Positions 35,275 to 43,946 of a DNA stretch of 64,000 nt are shown here, in pieces; positions within the stretch are counted from its first letter, which is position 1; each line of letters begins with the position of its first letter. Location: positions 13,481 to 77,480 of the forward strand of contig JAZNMP010000035.1 in assembly GCA_045579705.1 (NCBI GenBank), written 5' to 3'. The notes beneath the pieces are model-generated. The model had not been told where the DNA came from. It was given only the letters and a program-made list of their open reading frames with translations, and made no database searches. The position numbers were made by a program, and so were the translations under genes. The DNA comes from Lachnocurva sp045579705. Lineage in GTDB: Bacteria > Bacillota > Clostridia > Lachnospirales > Lachnospiraceae.

Positions 35275-35519
35275 AGAAAGAAATAACAGTACAGATGTCA
35301 GGTTTTACCGAAGCAACACCAATCGCTCACTTAGTTCAGCTTGCTAATCAGTATGAGAGCAAGGTGTATGTTGAGATGGATGACAAGAAAGTGAACGTAA
35401 AGAGTATCATGGGCATGATGAGCTTAGTACTTACAGAAGGATCAGTTATTACTGTTATCACAGAAGGACAGGATGAGACACAGGCTTTAGATGCAGTAGA
35501 GAAATTTCTTACTGCGTAA
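35271..35519 (+). CDS. HPr-like protein lacking His15 (Crh-type)
   Basis: 82 residues with the HPr fold. The Ser46 region is intact (VNVKSIMGMMSLVL), the site that HPrK phosphorylates. The usual GIHARPA loop that carries the PEP-dependent His15 reads GFTEATPIA, with no His, so it cannot pass phosphate to sugar. This is the hallmark of Crh proteins, which act with CcpA in catabolite control; in Bacillus Crh the His is Gln. Gene order rapZ-whiA-HPr-like matches that of Bacillus crh. hprK lies in the same run. Crh is thus the best guess, though a plain HPr remnant cannot be excluded. Confidence 0.85.
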   Translation: MKKEITVQMSGFTEATPIAHLVQLANQYESKVYVEMDDKKVNVKSIMGMMSLVLTEGSVITVITEGQDETQALDAVEKFLTA

Positions 35520-35527
35520 AATCTTAG

Positions 35528-36427
35528 ATGCAGATTATTATGAAGAAACTATTATTTATATTTAATCCTAGATCAGGAAAAGGTCAGATTAGAAATAATT
35601 TGCCTGAAATATTAGACTTGGGAATTAAAGCAGGTTTTGATGTCACTGTACATACTACTCAGTCACAGGGTGATGCTATTGGAGTAGTAGAAAGACGTGC
35701 GTGTGAATTTGATAGAGTCGTTTGTAGTGGTGGAGATGGAACACTTGATGAAGTTGTCACTGGAATGATGAGATCACCTGTTAAAGTACCTATTGGATAT
35801 ATCCCAGCGGGATCTACAAATGATTTTGGTAATTCTCTAGGTATCGATAAAGATATGCTTAGAGCAGCTGATATTGCATTTAACGGTAAAGAGTATAAAG
35901 TAGATATAGGAGCCTTTAATGAGGATTCGTTTGTATATGTCGCAGCTTTTGGACTTTTTACCGAGGTATCATATTCCACTAGTCAGGATTTGAAAAATGT
36001 CTTAGGACATGCGGCTTATATACTCGAGGGAGCTAAGCAGCTTCGTGATATTCCAAAGTATAGAATGCAGGTAGAATACGATGGAAATGTATTCTTTGAT
36101 GATTTCATCTTTGGAATGGTTACAAATTCTAAATCTGTAGGTGGATTTAAAGGAATCCTGCCTGGTAATGTGGAACTAAATGATGGTTTGTTTGAGGTTA
36201 CCCTGGTAAAGAATCCGCGTAATCCTCTCGAGCTTTCAGAAATCATCGGAGCGCTCGCATCTGATAGCAATGATTCAGAGCTTCTATACAAATTTAGCAC
36301 ATCAAAGATCAAGTTTACGTCCTCTGAGGACATATCATGGACGCTAGATGGTGAATTTGGTGGAAAAATGAGCGTTTGTGAGATTGTAAATCGTAATAAT
36401 GCACTAGAGATTATGATTGAATCGTAA
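35528..36427 (+). CDS. YegS/DgkB-type lipid kinase
   Basis: Cytoplasmic, membrane-associated diacylglycerol or related lipid kinase, recycling diacylglycerol to phosphatidic acid. 299 residues. The DAGK catalytic domain has FNPRSGKG (residues ~11-18), GGDGTLDEVV (nucleotide loop) and PAGSTNDFG (~100). No signal peptide. ATG 35528 and 35540 are both possible; neither has a strong ribosome site. It follows the HPr-like gene by 8 bases. Whether the substrate is diacylglycerol or another lipid cannot be said. Confidence 0.9.
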   Translation: MQIIMKKLLFIFNPRSGKGQIRNNLPEILDLGIKAGFDVTVHTTQSQGDAIGVVERRACEFDRVVCSGGDGTLDEVVTGMMRSPVKVPIGYIPAGSTNDFGNSLGIDKDMLRAADIAFNGKEYKVDIGAFNEDSFVYVAAFGLFTEVSYSTSQDLKNVLGHAAYILEGAKQLRDIPKYRMQVEYDGNVFFDDFIFGMVTNSKSVGGFKGILPGNVELNDGLFEVTLVKNPRNPLELSEIIGALASDSNDSELLYKFSTSKIKFTSSEDISWTLDGEFGGKMSVCEIVNRNNALEIMIES

Positions 36428-36445
36428 CCGAAAATGCACTATAAT
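36417..36445 (+). promoter_or_regulatory. Promoter of fba
   Basis: TTGAAT (36417-36422) and TATAAT (36440-36445) with a 17-base spacer. The transcript would have a leader of about 85 bases. A second -35-like TTGACA (36451-36456) has no good -10. Confidence 0.7.
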
Positions 36446-36537
36446 GCTACTTGACATAAAATTAACGTTGGCGTCCTGGGGATGCTTCACGTATATAAGT
36501 AACTATAAGAAGCTTATATGATTGAAAGGAGATTATC

Positions 36538-37404
36538 ATGATCGTATCAGCAGCAGAAATGTTAAAGAAAGCTAAGGCTGGTCACTATGCAGTAGGACAT
36601 TTTAACATTAACAACCTTGAGTGGACAAAGGCTATCCTTCTCGCAGCAGAGGAGAAGAAGTCTCCAGTAATCCTCGGTGTATCAGAAGGTGCTGGAAAAT
36701 ACATGACAGGTTTCAAGACAATCTCAGCTATGGTTTACGCTATGCATGACGCTCTTGGAATCACAGTTCCTATGGCTCTTCACCTTGATCACGGTTCATA
36801 CGAAGGATGTAAGGCTTGTATCGAAGCTGGTTTCACATCAGTTATGTTCGATGGTTCACACCTTCCATTCGATGAGAACATCGCAAAGACAAAGGAACTC
36901 GTAGAGCTTGCTCACAGCAAGGGAATCTCTCTTGAAGCTGAAGTAGGTGCAATCGGTGGAGAAGAAGACGGTGTTGTAGGTGCTGGTGAGTGCGCAGATC
37001 CAGAAGAATGTAAGTCTGTATGCGATCTTGGAATCGATATGCTTGCAGCTGGTATCGGTAACATCCACGGTGTATATCCTGAAAACTGGGCTGGTCTTTC
37101 ATTCGAGACTCTTGATGCTATCCAGCAGAAGACAGGTGATATGCCACTCGTCCTTCACGGTGGTACAGGAATCCCTGACGACATGGTTAAGAAGGCTATC
37201 ACACTTGGTGTTTCTAAGGTTAACGTTAACACAGAGTGCCAGCTTGCATTCGCTGAAGCTACTAGAAAGTACATCGAAGCAGGTAAGGACAAGGAAGGTA
37301 AAGGATTCGATCCTCGTAAACTTCTTGCTCCTGGTACAGAAGCTATCAAGGCTAAGGTTATCGAGAAGATGGAACTCTTCGGATCAGTTGGAAAAGCTGA
37401 GTAA
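36538..37404 (+). CDS. fba: Class II fructose-bisphosphate aldolase
   Basis: Zinc-dependent enzyme of glycolysis and gluconeogenesis: fructose-1,6-bisphosphate to DHAP and glyceraldehyde-3-phosphate. 288 residues; zinc ligands in HLDHGS (~residue 80), EAEVGAIGGEED (Glu), the GIGNIHGVYP region (His) and LHGGTGIPDD (His ~205). It resembles the short GatY/KbaY-like form, so tagatose-bisphosphate cannot be excluded, but its lone strong-promoter setting and codon bias for high expression fit the main glycolytic enzyme. AAAGGAG upstream; its own promoter and terminator make it a single-gene unit. Confidence 0.93.
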   Translation: MIVSAAEMLKKAKAGHYAVGHFNINNLEWTKAILLAAEEKKSPVILGVSEGAGKYMTGFKTISAMVYAMHDALGITVPMALHLDHGSYEGCKACIEAGFTSVMFDGSHLPFDENIAKTKELVELAHSKGISLEAEVGAIGGEEDGVVGAGECADPEECKSVCDLGIDMLAAGIGNIHGVYPENWAGLSFETLDAIQQKTGDMPLVLHGGTGIPDDMVKKAITLGVSKVNVNTECQLAFAEATRKYIEAGKDKEGKGFDPRKLLAPGTEAIKAKVIEKMELFGSVGKAE

Positions 37405-37424
37405 TCATATTTTTGATATTTTGA

Positions 37425-37455
37425 AACGCAGAAGCTTAGGCTTCTGCGTTTTTTT
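37425..37455 (+). terminator. Terminator after fba
   Basis: AACGCAGAAGC and GCTTCTGCGTT with a TTAG loop, followed by T-rich sequence (seven T). Confidence 0.95.
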
Positions 37456-38053
37456 GTGTTGGAAGTGTAAATTTTGTAGTATGCAGAGTGTGTTTTGCTA
37501 TGGTGGGGCGCCTGGACTACGAAAAATCGACGATTAGTGCAGGTGATTTCGCATTTAGAGGAAAAGCAAGTGTTCGCTTCGCTCACAGAGTGGACTTCGT
37601 TTCCGATGGTTTTAGGCAAGATTCCAGGTTGTGTGCATGCGCACAAAATGAGATATATGTTTGCTTGGCTGATTATATTCTTCAAAGAAAGCAGCCTGTC
37701 AAGGACGTAGCCTTAGGTGGCTTCGCCATCCTTGACAGGCTACTTTTTGATGAAAAGGTGTGATTAAGCAAACATAATAGGATATCCTTGCGGCGCAGCC
37801 GCACTTGCTTTTGGTAGCTTTGGTATAGGGAAAAAGTTTGATGTTGCAGGATTCCCCATACTTTGCGGAGCCAACAAGCTAGTACGTGAGGTATACGAAG
37901 AGCATGTAAATTTGTACAAAAACAAAGTGCCAGATGGCATAATCTTTTGGCAATATAAGTTCAGAAATATCTTTTTTCTAAAGAGAAAAAGTTTTATAAT
38001 ATCATTTGTTATTTAAGGGTAATGGAACATTTTTACACTAGAAAGGGAAACCA
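37456..38053. repeat. Gene-free 600-base gap with hairpins and ORF remnant
   Basis: No complete gene with a good start is seen. The strongest structure is a long hairpin: AGCCTGTCAAGGA (about 37691-37703) pairs with TCCTTGACAGGCT (about 37729-37741), with TTTTT after it. Its loop has its own GGTGGCTTCGCCATCC-like stem. Small palindromes (TGCATGCGCA near 37634; GCGGCGCAGCCGC near 37790) are also present. From 37768 to 38016 an 83-codon frame without a start encodes FGSFGIGKKFDVAGFPILC and KNKVPDGIIFWQ, which reads like a decayed gene tail. The last part holds a possible -10 for glnN (TATAAT 37995-38000). The whole looks like a mobile or repetitive intergenic element. Confidence 0.5.
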
Positions 38054-40174
38054 ATGAACGAGAAAAATTTGTTTAATGCATCGGAAATATTCGGAGAGAA
38101 TGTTTTCAATGACAAAGTAATGAGAGAGCGTCTGCCAAAGAAGACATACGCAAAGCTTAAAGAAACTATTCGAGAAGGCAAAGACCTGGATCTCGAGACT
38201 GCTGATGTAGTAGCTCATGAAATGAAAGAGTGGGCTATCGAAAAAGGCGCAACACACTTTACTCATTGGTTCCAACCCCTTACTGGTGTAACAGCTGAAA
38301 AGCATGATTCCTTTATAACATCCCCACTTCCTACAGGAGAGACTCTTATGGCATTCTCTGGCAAGGAACTTATTAAGGGTGAGCCTGATGCATCTAGCTT
38401 CCCATCAGGAGGACTTAGAGCGACATTTGAGGCTAGAGGATATACAACTTGGGATTGTTCTTCACCTGCATTCGTAAGAATTGATGAATCAGGTGGAACA
38501 TTGTTGATTCCAACTGCTTTTTCAGCATATACAGGAGAGGCTCTGGATCAGAAGACGCCACTTCTGAGGTCAATGGAAGCACTTGATAAAGAGGCTGTTA
38601 GATTACTTCATCTACTCGGCATGAATGATGTTAAACACGTAAGCCCATCAGTTGGTGTTGAGCAGGAATACTTCCTTATCAATCGTGATAAATTCCAGTC
38701 TAGAAAAGATCTCGTATATACAGGTCGTACTTTGTTTGGTGCTATGCCTCCAAAGGGACAGGAAATGGATGACCACTACTTCGGAACTCTGAAGGAGAAC
38801 GTAGCGGTATTCATGAAGGATGTGGATAAAGAACTTTGGAAACTTGGAGTTCCAGCAAAGACAGAGCATAACGAAGTAGCTCCAGGACAGCACGAGCTTG
38901 CTCCTATTTATGAGGAGGCTAACGTAGCAACTGATCATAACCAGTTGATCATGGAAACACTTCGTAAGGTTGCTAACCGCCATGGCCTTCAGTGCTTGCT
39001 TCATGAGAAACCTTTTGATGGCGTAAATGGTTCAGGAAAGCATAATAATTGGTCTATCGTAACTGATACAGGTGTTAACCTCTTAGATCCAGGTGAAACA
39101 CCTCATAACAATATTAGATTCCTGTTATTCCTCTGCTGCGTTCTCGCTGCAGTTGATGACCATGCTGATCTTCTCCGTGAGTCTGCGGCTGACGTAGGAA
39201 ACGATCACAGATTGGGCGGAGCAGAGGCTCCACCAGCTATCATCTCTGTGTTCCTCGGAGAGCAGCTTGGAGATGTTATGGATCAGCTCGTTTCAACTGG
39301 AACAGCAACTCATAGCAAGAAGGGCACAAAGGTAAAGACTGGTGTTCGCGCGCTTCCTGATTTCATGAAGGATGCAACTGATAGAAACAGAACTTCACCT
39401 TTTGCTTTTACAGGAAACAAATTCGAGTTTAGAATGGTTGGTTCTGAGGACTCAGTTGGTGAGCCAAATGTAGTTCTGAATACAATTATGGCTGAAGCTA
39501 TCGCAGATGCATGCGATTACATCGAAAAAGCTGATAATGTAGAAGAAGCTGTTCATGATTATATTAAGCTGCTTGCTGAGAAACATCAGAGAATTATCTT
39601 CAATGGAAATGGTTACTCAGATGAATGGGTTGAGGAGGCCGAAAAAAGAGGACTTCCAAATATCCAGTCTATGTTTGAGGCTATCCCGGCACTTACAGCA
39701 GAACATAATGTAAGTACATTTGAAAAATTCAAGGTATTTACAAAGGGTGAGCTTGAGTCACGTGCAGATATTGAGTACGAGCAGTATGCAAAGAAGATTA
39801 ATATCGAAGCTCGTACTATGATAGATATGGTTGAGAAGCAGTTCATCCCGGCTGCAATCGCTTATGAGAGAAAAGTTGCTGAGACTATTAATGCGGTTAA
39901 TGCTACAGGTGCAGGACTTACATGTGATACTCAGATTGAAATTCTGAAAAAGATTGATAAGCATATCGGAGAGATGTCTGCAGCTAGAGCTGTTTTGGCT
40001 GACAGCATCAAAGAATTAAACTTTGATAATAATCACGATTCTGCAGAACACTTCTATAAGAAGGTTGTTCCAGCTATGAATGCGCTTCGTAAACCTGTAG
40101 ATGAGCTGGAAATGCTCGTTGCAAAGGAAGATTGGCCTATGCCATCTTACGGAGATTTGTTATTTGAGGTATAA
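38054..40174 (+). CDS. glnN: Glutamine synthetase type III
   Basis: ATP-dependent synthesis of glutamine from glutamate and ammonia, as a large dodecamer. 706 residues fits type III (GlnN), much longer than type I. Typical phrases: ASSFPSGGLRATFEARGYTTWD (residues ~115-136), GVEQEYFLINRDKF (~199), APGQHELAPIYEEANVATDHN (~276) and HNNWSI. Two loops with ATP-site Arg/Glu are kept (NRTSPFAFTGNKFEFR). A weak site (AAAGGGAAA) precedes the ATG. A probable SigA promoter ends at TATAAT 37995. The next gene (40214) may be regulatory. Type III enzymes are common in Lachnospiraceae and Bacteroides. Confidence 0.96.
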   Translation: MNEKNLFNASEIFGENVFNDKVMRERLPKKTYAKLKETIREGKDLDLETADVVAHEMKEWAIEKGATHFTHWFQPLTGVTAEKHDSFITSPLPTGETLMAFSGKELIKGEPDASSFPSGGLRATFEARGYTTWDCSSPAFVRIDESGGTLLIPTAFSAYTGEALDQKTPLLRSMEALDKEAVRLLHLLGMNDVKHVSPSVGVEQEYFLINRDKFQSRKDLVYTGRTLFGAMPPKGQEMDDHYFGTLKENVAVFMKDVDKELWKLGVPAKTEHNEVAPGQHELAPIYEEANVATDHNQLIMETLRKVANRHGLQCLLHEKPFDGVNGSGKHNNWSIVTDTGVNLLDPGETPHNNIRFLLFLCCVLAAVDDHADLLRESAADVGNDHRLGGAEAPPAIISVFLGEQLGDVMDQLVSTGTATHSKKGTKVKTGVRALPDFMKDATDRNRTSPFAFTGNKFEFRMVGSEDSVGEPNVVLNTIMAEAIADACDYIEKADNVEEAVHDYIKLLAEKHQRIIFNGNGYSDEWVEEAEKRGLPNIQSMFEAIPALTAEHNVSTFEKFKVFTKGELESRADIEYEQYAKKINIEARTMIDMVEKQFIPAAIAYERKVAETINAVNATGAGLTCDTQIEILKKIDKHIGEMSAARAVLADSIKELNFDNNHDSAEHFYKKVVPAMNALRKPVDELEMLVAKEDWPMPSYGDLLFEV

Positions 40175-40213
40175 TTAGCTTAGATAACATTCAATAGTAG
40201 ATGGAGAAAGCCT

Positions 40214-41179
40214 ATGGAAGAACTACGTGTTCTATTTATTCATCCTGAAGAGGAAGAATGTGATGCATTCAGACATGCCTGTATGGGACAGAGTTTTAAG
40301 GTTGAAACCGTTCCAAATCTGGAAGAGGCTGAAGGCAAGCTTAATGAATACAGATATGAAATGGTATTTGTGTGCCGTAAATATGCTCCAGAGAAGGTTC
40401 TCGATTTTATAAAGAATTTAAATCAGAGGTTTCCGGATACGGAATGTATTATGGGGGTTCAGACCTTGACGAAGGGCGATTTGATTCATTATCAGAATTC
40501 GGACGTTTCCTATCGAATGTATCTAGAGCCTGTGAATTACAGAGTGGATTTGATGCCTCTCATCGAGAATACGATGCTGACAGCCAGCGCTCGTATGATT
40601 GAAGCTTCTGATAAGGGCGCTTCCCTAAAGGAAAAAGGCTGGAAGGAAGCCAGAAGCGTGCTTTTAAAGCTCGTATCTACCCCTGATTCGGATGATATGA
40701 ATGTCCTGATGGGAATCACAGATAAGTATCACAAGCTGTGTATGGCGAATCGTTCGAGAATATCTGAGATTCAGGATGAGTTAAAGGAGCTCTATATAGG
40801 ACAAGGCAATCTCACTGTGAATTGGAATGTTACAGAGAATGCCAGACGAGTTCTAGAATATACGGACAATGCTCCGAAGCTTAATATGACACGTGTGATG
40901 GTTATGATAGCTATCGAGGAAGCCATGGCGCTTTCAGGTGGTTATAAGTTTAGTTCAACAGTAGGCTTAGATGTGACTAGAAACGGCGTAAGAGTGACAG
41001 TTCAGTCCATGATGTCTAACAAACCGAGTCCTAGCGGAAACGAATATAGTGAAAAGAATCTAGGAATAGTAAATGAAGTCGATGGCGTCTGCAAAGAACT
41101 TTGCCAGATGTGGGATCATAGTGAAGAATTCCCTGCTGGAATGTGGATGCATATTCGAGATGTTATATTTGATGCATAA
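40214..41179 (+). CDS. Pseudo-receiver protein downstream of glnN
   Basis: 321 residues with two parts. The first ~125 residues have the receiver-like pattern (LRVLFIHPEEEECDAF, helix, MVFVCRKYAPEKVLDFI, IMGVQTLT), but the phospho-acceptor Asp is Cys (FVC) and the switch Lys is Glu (YLEPVNY), so phosphorylation is unlikely. The rest (~140-321) is mainly helical, with NWNVTENARRVLEYT, VMVMIAIEEAMALSGGYKF and GVRVTVQSMM; I do not recognise a known family. No HTH or membrane segment. It follows glnN by 39 bases and likely shares its transcript. It could sense or modulate nitrogen metabolism. Function unknown. Confidence 0.65.
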   Translation: MEELRVLFIHPEEEECDAFRHACMGQSFKVETVPNLEEAEGKLNEYRYEMVFVCRKYAPEKVLDFIKNLNQRFPDTECIMGVQTLTKGDLIHYQNSDVSYRMYLEPVNYRVDLMPLIENTMLTASARMIEASDKGASLKEKGWKEARSVLLKLVSTPDSDDMNVLMGITDKYHKLCMANRSRISEIQDELKELYIGQGNLTVNWNVTENARRVLEYTDNAPKLNMTRVMVMIAIEEAMALSGGYKFSSTVGLDVTRNGVRVTVQSMMSNKPSPSGNEYSEKNLGIVNEVDGVCKELCQMWDHSEEFPAGMWMHIRDVIFDA

Positions 41180-41183
41180 AACA

Positions 41184-41215
41184 AAGACCTTTGAGTGTCT
41201 CAAAGGTCTTATTAT
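41184..41215. terminator. Terminator between convergent genes
   Basis: AAGACCTTTGAG and CTCAAAGGTCTT form a 12-bp stem with a TGT loop. The reverse strand has TTTGTTTT after it; the + strand has ATTATTATG. Confidence 0.8.
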
Positions 41216-41223
41216 TATGTCAT

Positions 41224-43842
41224 TTAGTTGTGTTCTTTCTCTGATTTCTCAGGTTTGCCTGCGTCGTGATGAGTTTCCTTAGATGGCTCCTTGTCACTCG
41301 AGGATGAGGATGATGGAGGCGTTAAGGCTGTATTGTGCTGATCGCAGGTTGAGGACATTTGCTCTGGGGTGATTCGATATGGGTCTTCCTCAGAACCGTT
41401 TATTTCTCCCAGAATTTTTATAGAAGATGTAACCTGGTCAGATGGGCAGTAAGCATTTGAAGGCTTGCCGGAGAGGCTACAGATGTTTACACGAACGTGT
41501 TTATCGCAAGTGTCTGTTTCCTTTGGCTCAGTTCCTTCGATGAAATATTCTGTGATGATAGAGCTTCCTCTAGGATCATTTGCACATAAATCATCAACCG
41601 GACGTTTGCCGGATTCTTTACATACCTGTGCTTCTACGATACCATCCGGTCTGACGAAATCTTTGTCTTCTAATCCCTGATGAATTTCCTGCATTACAGC
41701 TTTCCAAATCTTTTGAGTATATGAAACGCTCGATTGTGGCGAGTTGTCATCATATCCGCCCCAGATACCGCATGTATAGTAAGGTGAGAATCCCATCAGG
41801 ATACCGTCCTTAGAATCGTTTGTAGTACCTGTCTTACCAGCCAGATGCATTCCGTCGAATTTGGCTGCTGTAGCAGTACCGGATTCGAATACATCTTGCA
41901 TAGCACTAGTAAGGAGCCAAGCTGTAGTTTCTTTGATTACGTGTTTATCTGTCTTTGACTTCTCAGTATTGTCGAGGATTACGTTTCCGTCGTGATCCTT
42001 TACTTTAGTATAGAAGATAGGCTTGTGGTATACACCTTTGTCGGCGATAGTGGCAAACGCAGCGGTTAGTTCCACATTTTTTACACCGTTAGTAATACCA
42101 CCGATAGCAAGTGCCTGGTTGTTATCACCACTTTCAAGAGTTGTAATACCGAAATCTTCTACATACTGGAAGCCCAGGCTGGTTCCGATTTCTGTCAATG
42201 TCTTTACTGCGACGACGTTGATAGAGTTTCGGATACCTTCACGGAGAGTAGTGTATCCCGTGTAAGTATCAGGGAAGTTTGAAATCTTCTTTCCGTTTGT
42301 GTATGAGTAAGGCGCGTTGTCCTGAACTGTGGCAAGCGTTAAACCTGCTGAGTCGAGGGCTGGCGCATAAGTGGAGAGAATCTTAAAAGTAGAACCTGGC
42401 TGACGTGTGGTGTTTGTAGCACGGTTCAGTGTCTTTGAAGCTGTTTTATCTCCACGACCACCTACTAAGGCAACTACGTGACCTGTCTTTTGATCCATAA
42501 CTGTCATGGCAACCTGTGGCTGAAGCGTGTAAGTGATGCGCTCGCCGCCTTCTGGAATCTTGTCACCTTCCTCCATGATCTCTGATTTATACTGCTCGAT
42601 GGCTTTGTTACAAGCTTCTTCAGAGTTGAAGTTGATGGAGTAGTTTGGATTGCTCTTTCTATAGTAAGAAAGCATCGTCTGGTCACTGTAATTCTTCTGA
42701 GTGCCGTCTTTTTTATTAACAGTAAGTCGGTAAGAGAAAGAATACTGTACATTTGCAGGATAGTTAGCAGGGTCGGCTACCGCCTTGTCACAGGCCTGCT
42801 GAATCTTTGAACTCTGTGTAGAGTAAATCTTTAGACCTCCTGCATAAATCTTTTGATAAGCCTGTGTTTCAGTATAACCAAGCTTGTCTACCATATCTTC
42901 TACGAGCTCATCAGTCAGAGCGTCAGTGAAGTAGGAAGTTGCTGTGTCTGAAGAAATCTCAGAATTTGCATTCTTGATTCTTGAGTAAACATCATCTTCG
43001 ATAGCTTCGTTGTACTGCTTCTTTGTGATGAGATCCATCTTCAACATGTTTTTCAGAACTTTCTCTCGTCGAACTGAGTTGTTCTTTGGGTGAGAGATAG
43101 GATTGTAAGCTGAAGGGTTCTGTGTGATTGCAGCGATAACACCACATTCGGACAGAGTCAAATCCTTTGCATCTTTGTTGAAGTATCTTCTGGAAGCGGC
43201 CTGAACACCGAGAGTGTTCTGTCCGAGGTTGATCGTGTTTAAATAGTTTTCGAGGATTTTTTTCTTGCTAGTAATCTTTTCAAGCTGGATAGCGAGATAC
43301 TGTTCCTGAATCTTTCGATCAATCTTTTGCTTCGTAGTAGTTTCACTGGTCCATGTTGTGAAGTAGTTGTTCTTCAGGAGCTGCTGAGTGATAGTCGAAG
43401 CACCCTGTGAACGTCTTCCAAGTGATAGAACGCCAGTGATTGAAGCTCTAAAGATACCTTTGATGTCGATACCGTTGTGCTTGTAGAAACGAGCGTCTTC
43501 GATAGCGATAAAGGCATTTTGGAGATTCTCAGGTATTTCGTTGAGCTTAATATAAACTCGGTTTGCGCCTGACGCGGCCAGCGTTTCGATTTCTTTGCCG
43601 CTGTCGTCATATACCTTTGAGGAGAAACCTGTTGGAGATATATCAACCTCCGAGATGTCAGGCAAAGTCTTTAACAGACTTCTGACATAGACTGTTATTC
43701 CTATCAGTGCTGCTGCGAAGATTATCAGAAAGAATACGAGGATGGAGCGTAACACTAATACAGCGTTTCTTTTTCCGCGTCGCTTCTTCTTTAAAGTCTT
43801 CTTCTTTGTTGCGTCTGATACGTTTTTCTTCGTATATTTCAT
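41224..43842 (-). CDS. Class A penicillin-binding protein (PBP1A type)
   Basis: Bifunctional enzyme: glycosyltransferase and transpeptidase that builds peptidoglycan outside the membrane. 872 residues: short basic cytoplasmic tail, membrane segment ~32-53, glycosyltransferase domain (~70-250, AIEDARFYKHNGIDIKGI with the catalytic Glu, and GASTITQQLLKN), transpeptidase domain with SxxK in PGSTFKILS (~480), SxN in RNSINVV and KTGTT (~670). The C-terminal ~130 residues form a linker and a Ser/Lys/Glu/His-rich tail (SSSSSSDKEPSKE). It is single, convergent with the glnN operon and divergent from yigZ. Confidence 0.96.
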   Translation of the reverse strand: MKYTKKNVSDATKKKTLKKKRRGKRNAVLVLRSILVFFLIIFAAALIGITVYVRSLLKTLPDISEVDISPTGFSSKVYDDSGKEIETLAASGANRVYIKLNEIPENLQNAFIAIEDARFYKHNGIDIKGIFRASITGVLSLGRRSQGASTITQQLLKNNYFTTWTSETTTKQKIDRKIQEQYLAIQLEKITSKKKILENYLNTINLGQNTLGVQAASRRYFNKDAKDLTLSECGVIAAITQNPSAYNPISHPKNNSVRREKVLKNMLKMDLITKKQYNEAIEDDVYSRIKNANSEISSDTATSYFTDALTDELVEDMVDKLGYTETQAYQKIYAGGLKIYSTQSSKIQQACDKAVADPANYPANVQYSFSYRLTVNKKDGTQKNYSDQTMLSYYRKSNPNYSINFNSEEACNKAIEQYKSEIMEEGDKIPEGGERITYTLQPQVAMTVMDQKTGHVVALVGGRGDKTASKTLNRATNTTRQPGSTFKILSTYAPALDSAGLTLATVQDNAPYSYTNGKKISNFPDTYTGYTTLREGIRNSINVVAVKTLTEIGTSLGFQYVEDFGITTLESGDNNQALAIGGITNGVKNVELTAAFATIADKGVYHKPIFYTKVKDHDGNVILDNTEKSKTDKHVIKETTAWLLTSAMQDVFESGTATAAKFDGMHLAGKTGTTNDSKDGILMGFSPYYTCGIWGGYDDNSPQSSVSYTQKIWKAVMQEIHQGLEDKDFVRPDGIVEAQVCKESGKRPVDDLCANDPRGSSIITEYFIEGTEPKETDTCDKHVRVNICSLSGKPSNAYCPSDQVTSSIKILGEINGSEEDPYRITPEQMSSTCDQHNTALTPPSSSSSSDKEPSKETHHDAGKPEKSEKEHN

Positions 43843-43946
43843 ATTTCCTCCGTAATAAACGTTAGGTAAATCTTGTATATTATATCAGATAAACGTATTA
43901 TATTAAAGCAAACGAATTCTGACGTATTAATATAGAAGGAAGAGAT

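Noticed and set aside
36446..36537. Riboswitch in the fba leader
   Set aside because: The ~85-base leader lacks any riboswitch core or terminator/antiterminator pair that I can recognise.
37155..37763. Several frames of 70-185 codons between fba and glnN
   Set aside because: They overlap fba antisense or cross the fba terminator and hairpins; none has a ribosome site or a recognisable domain.
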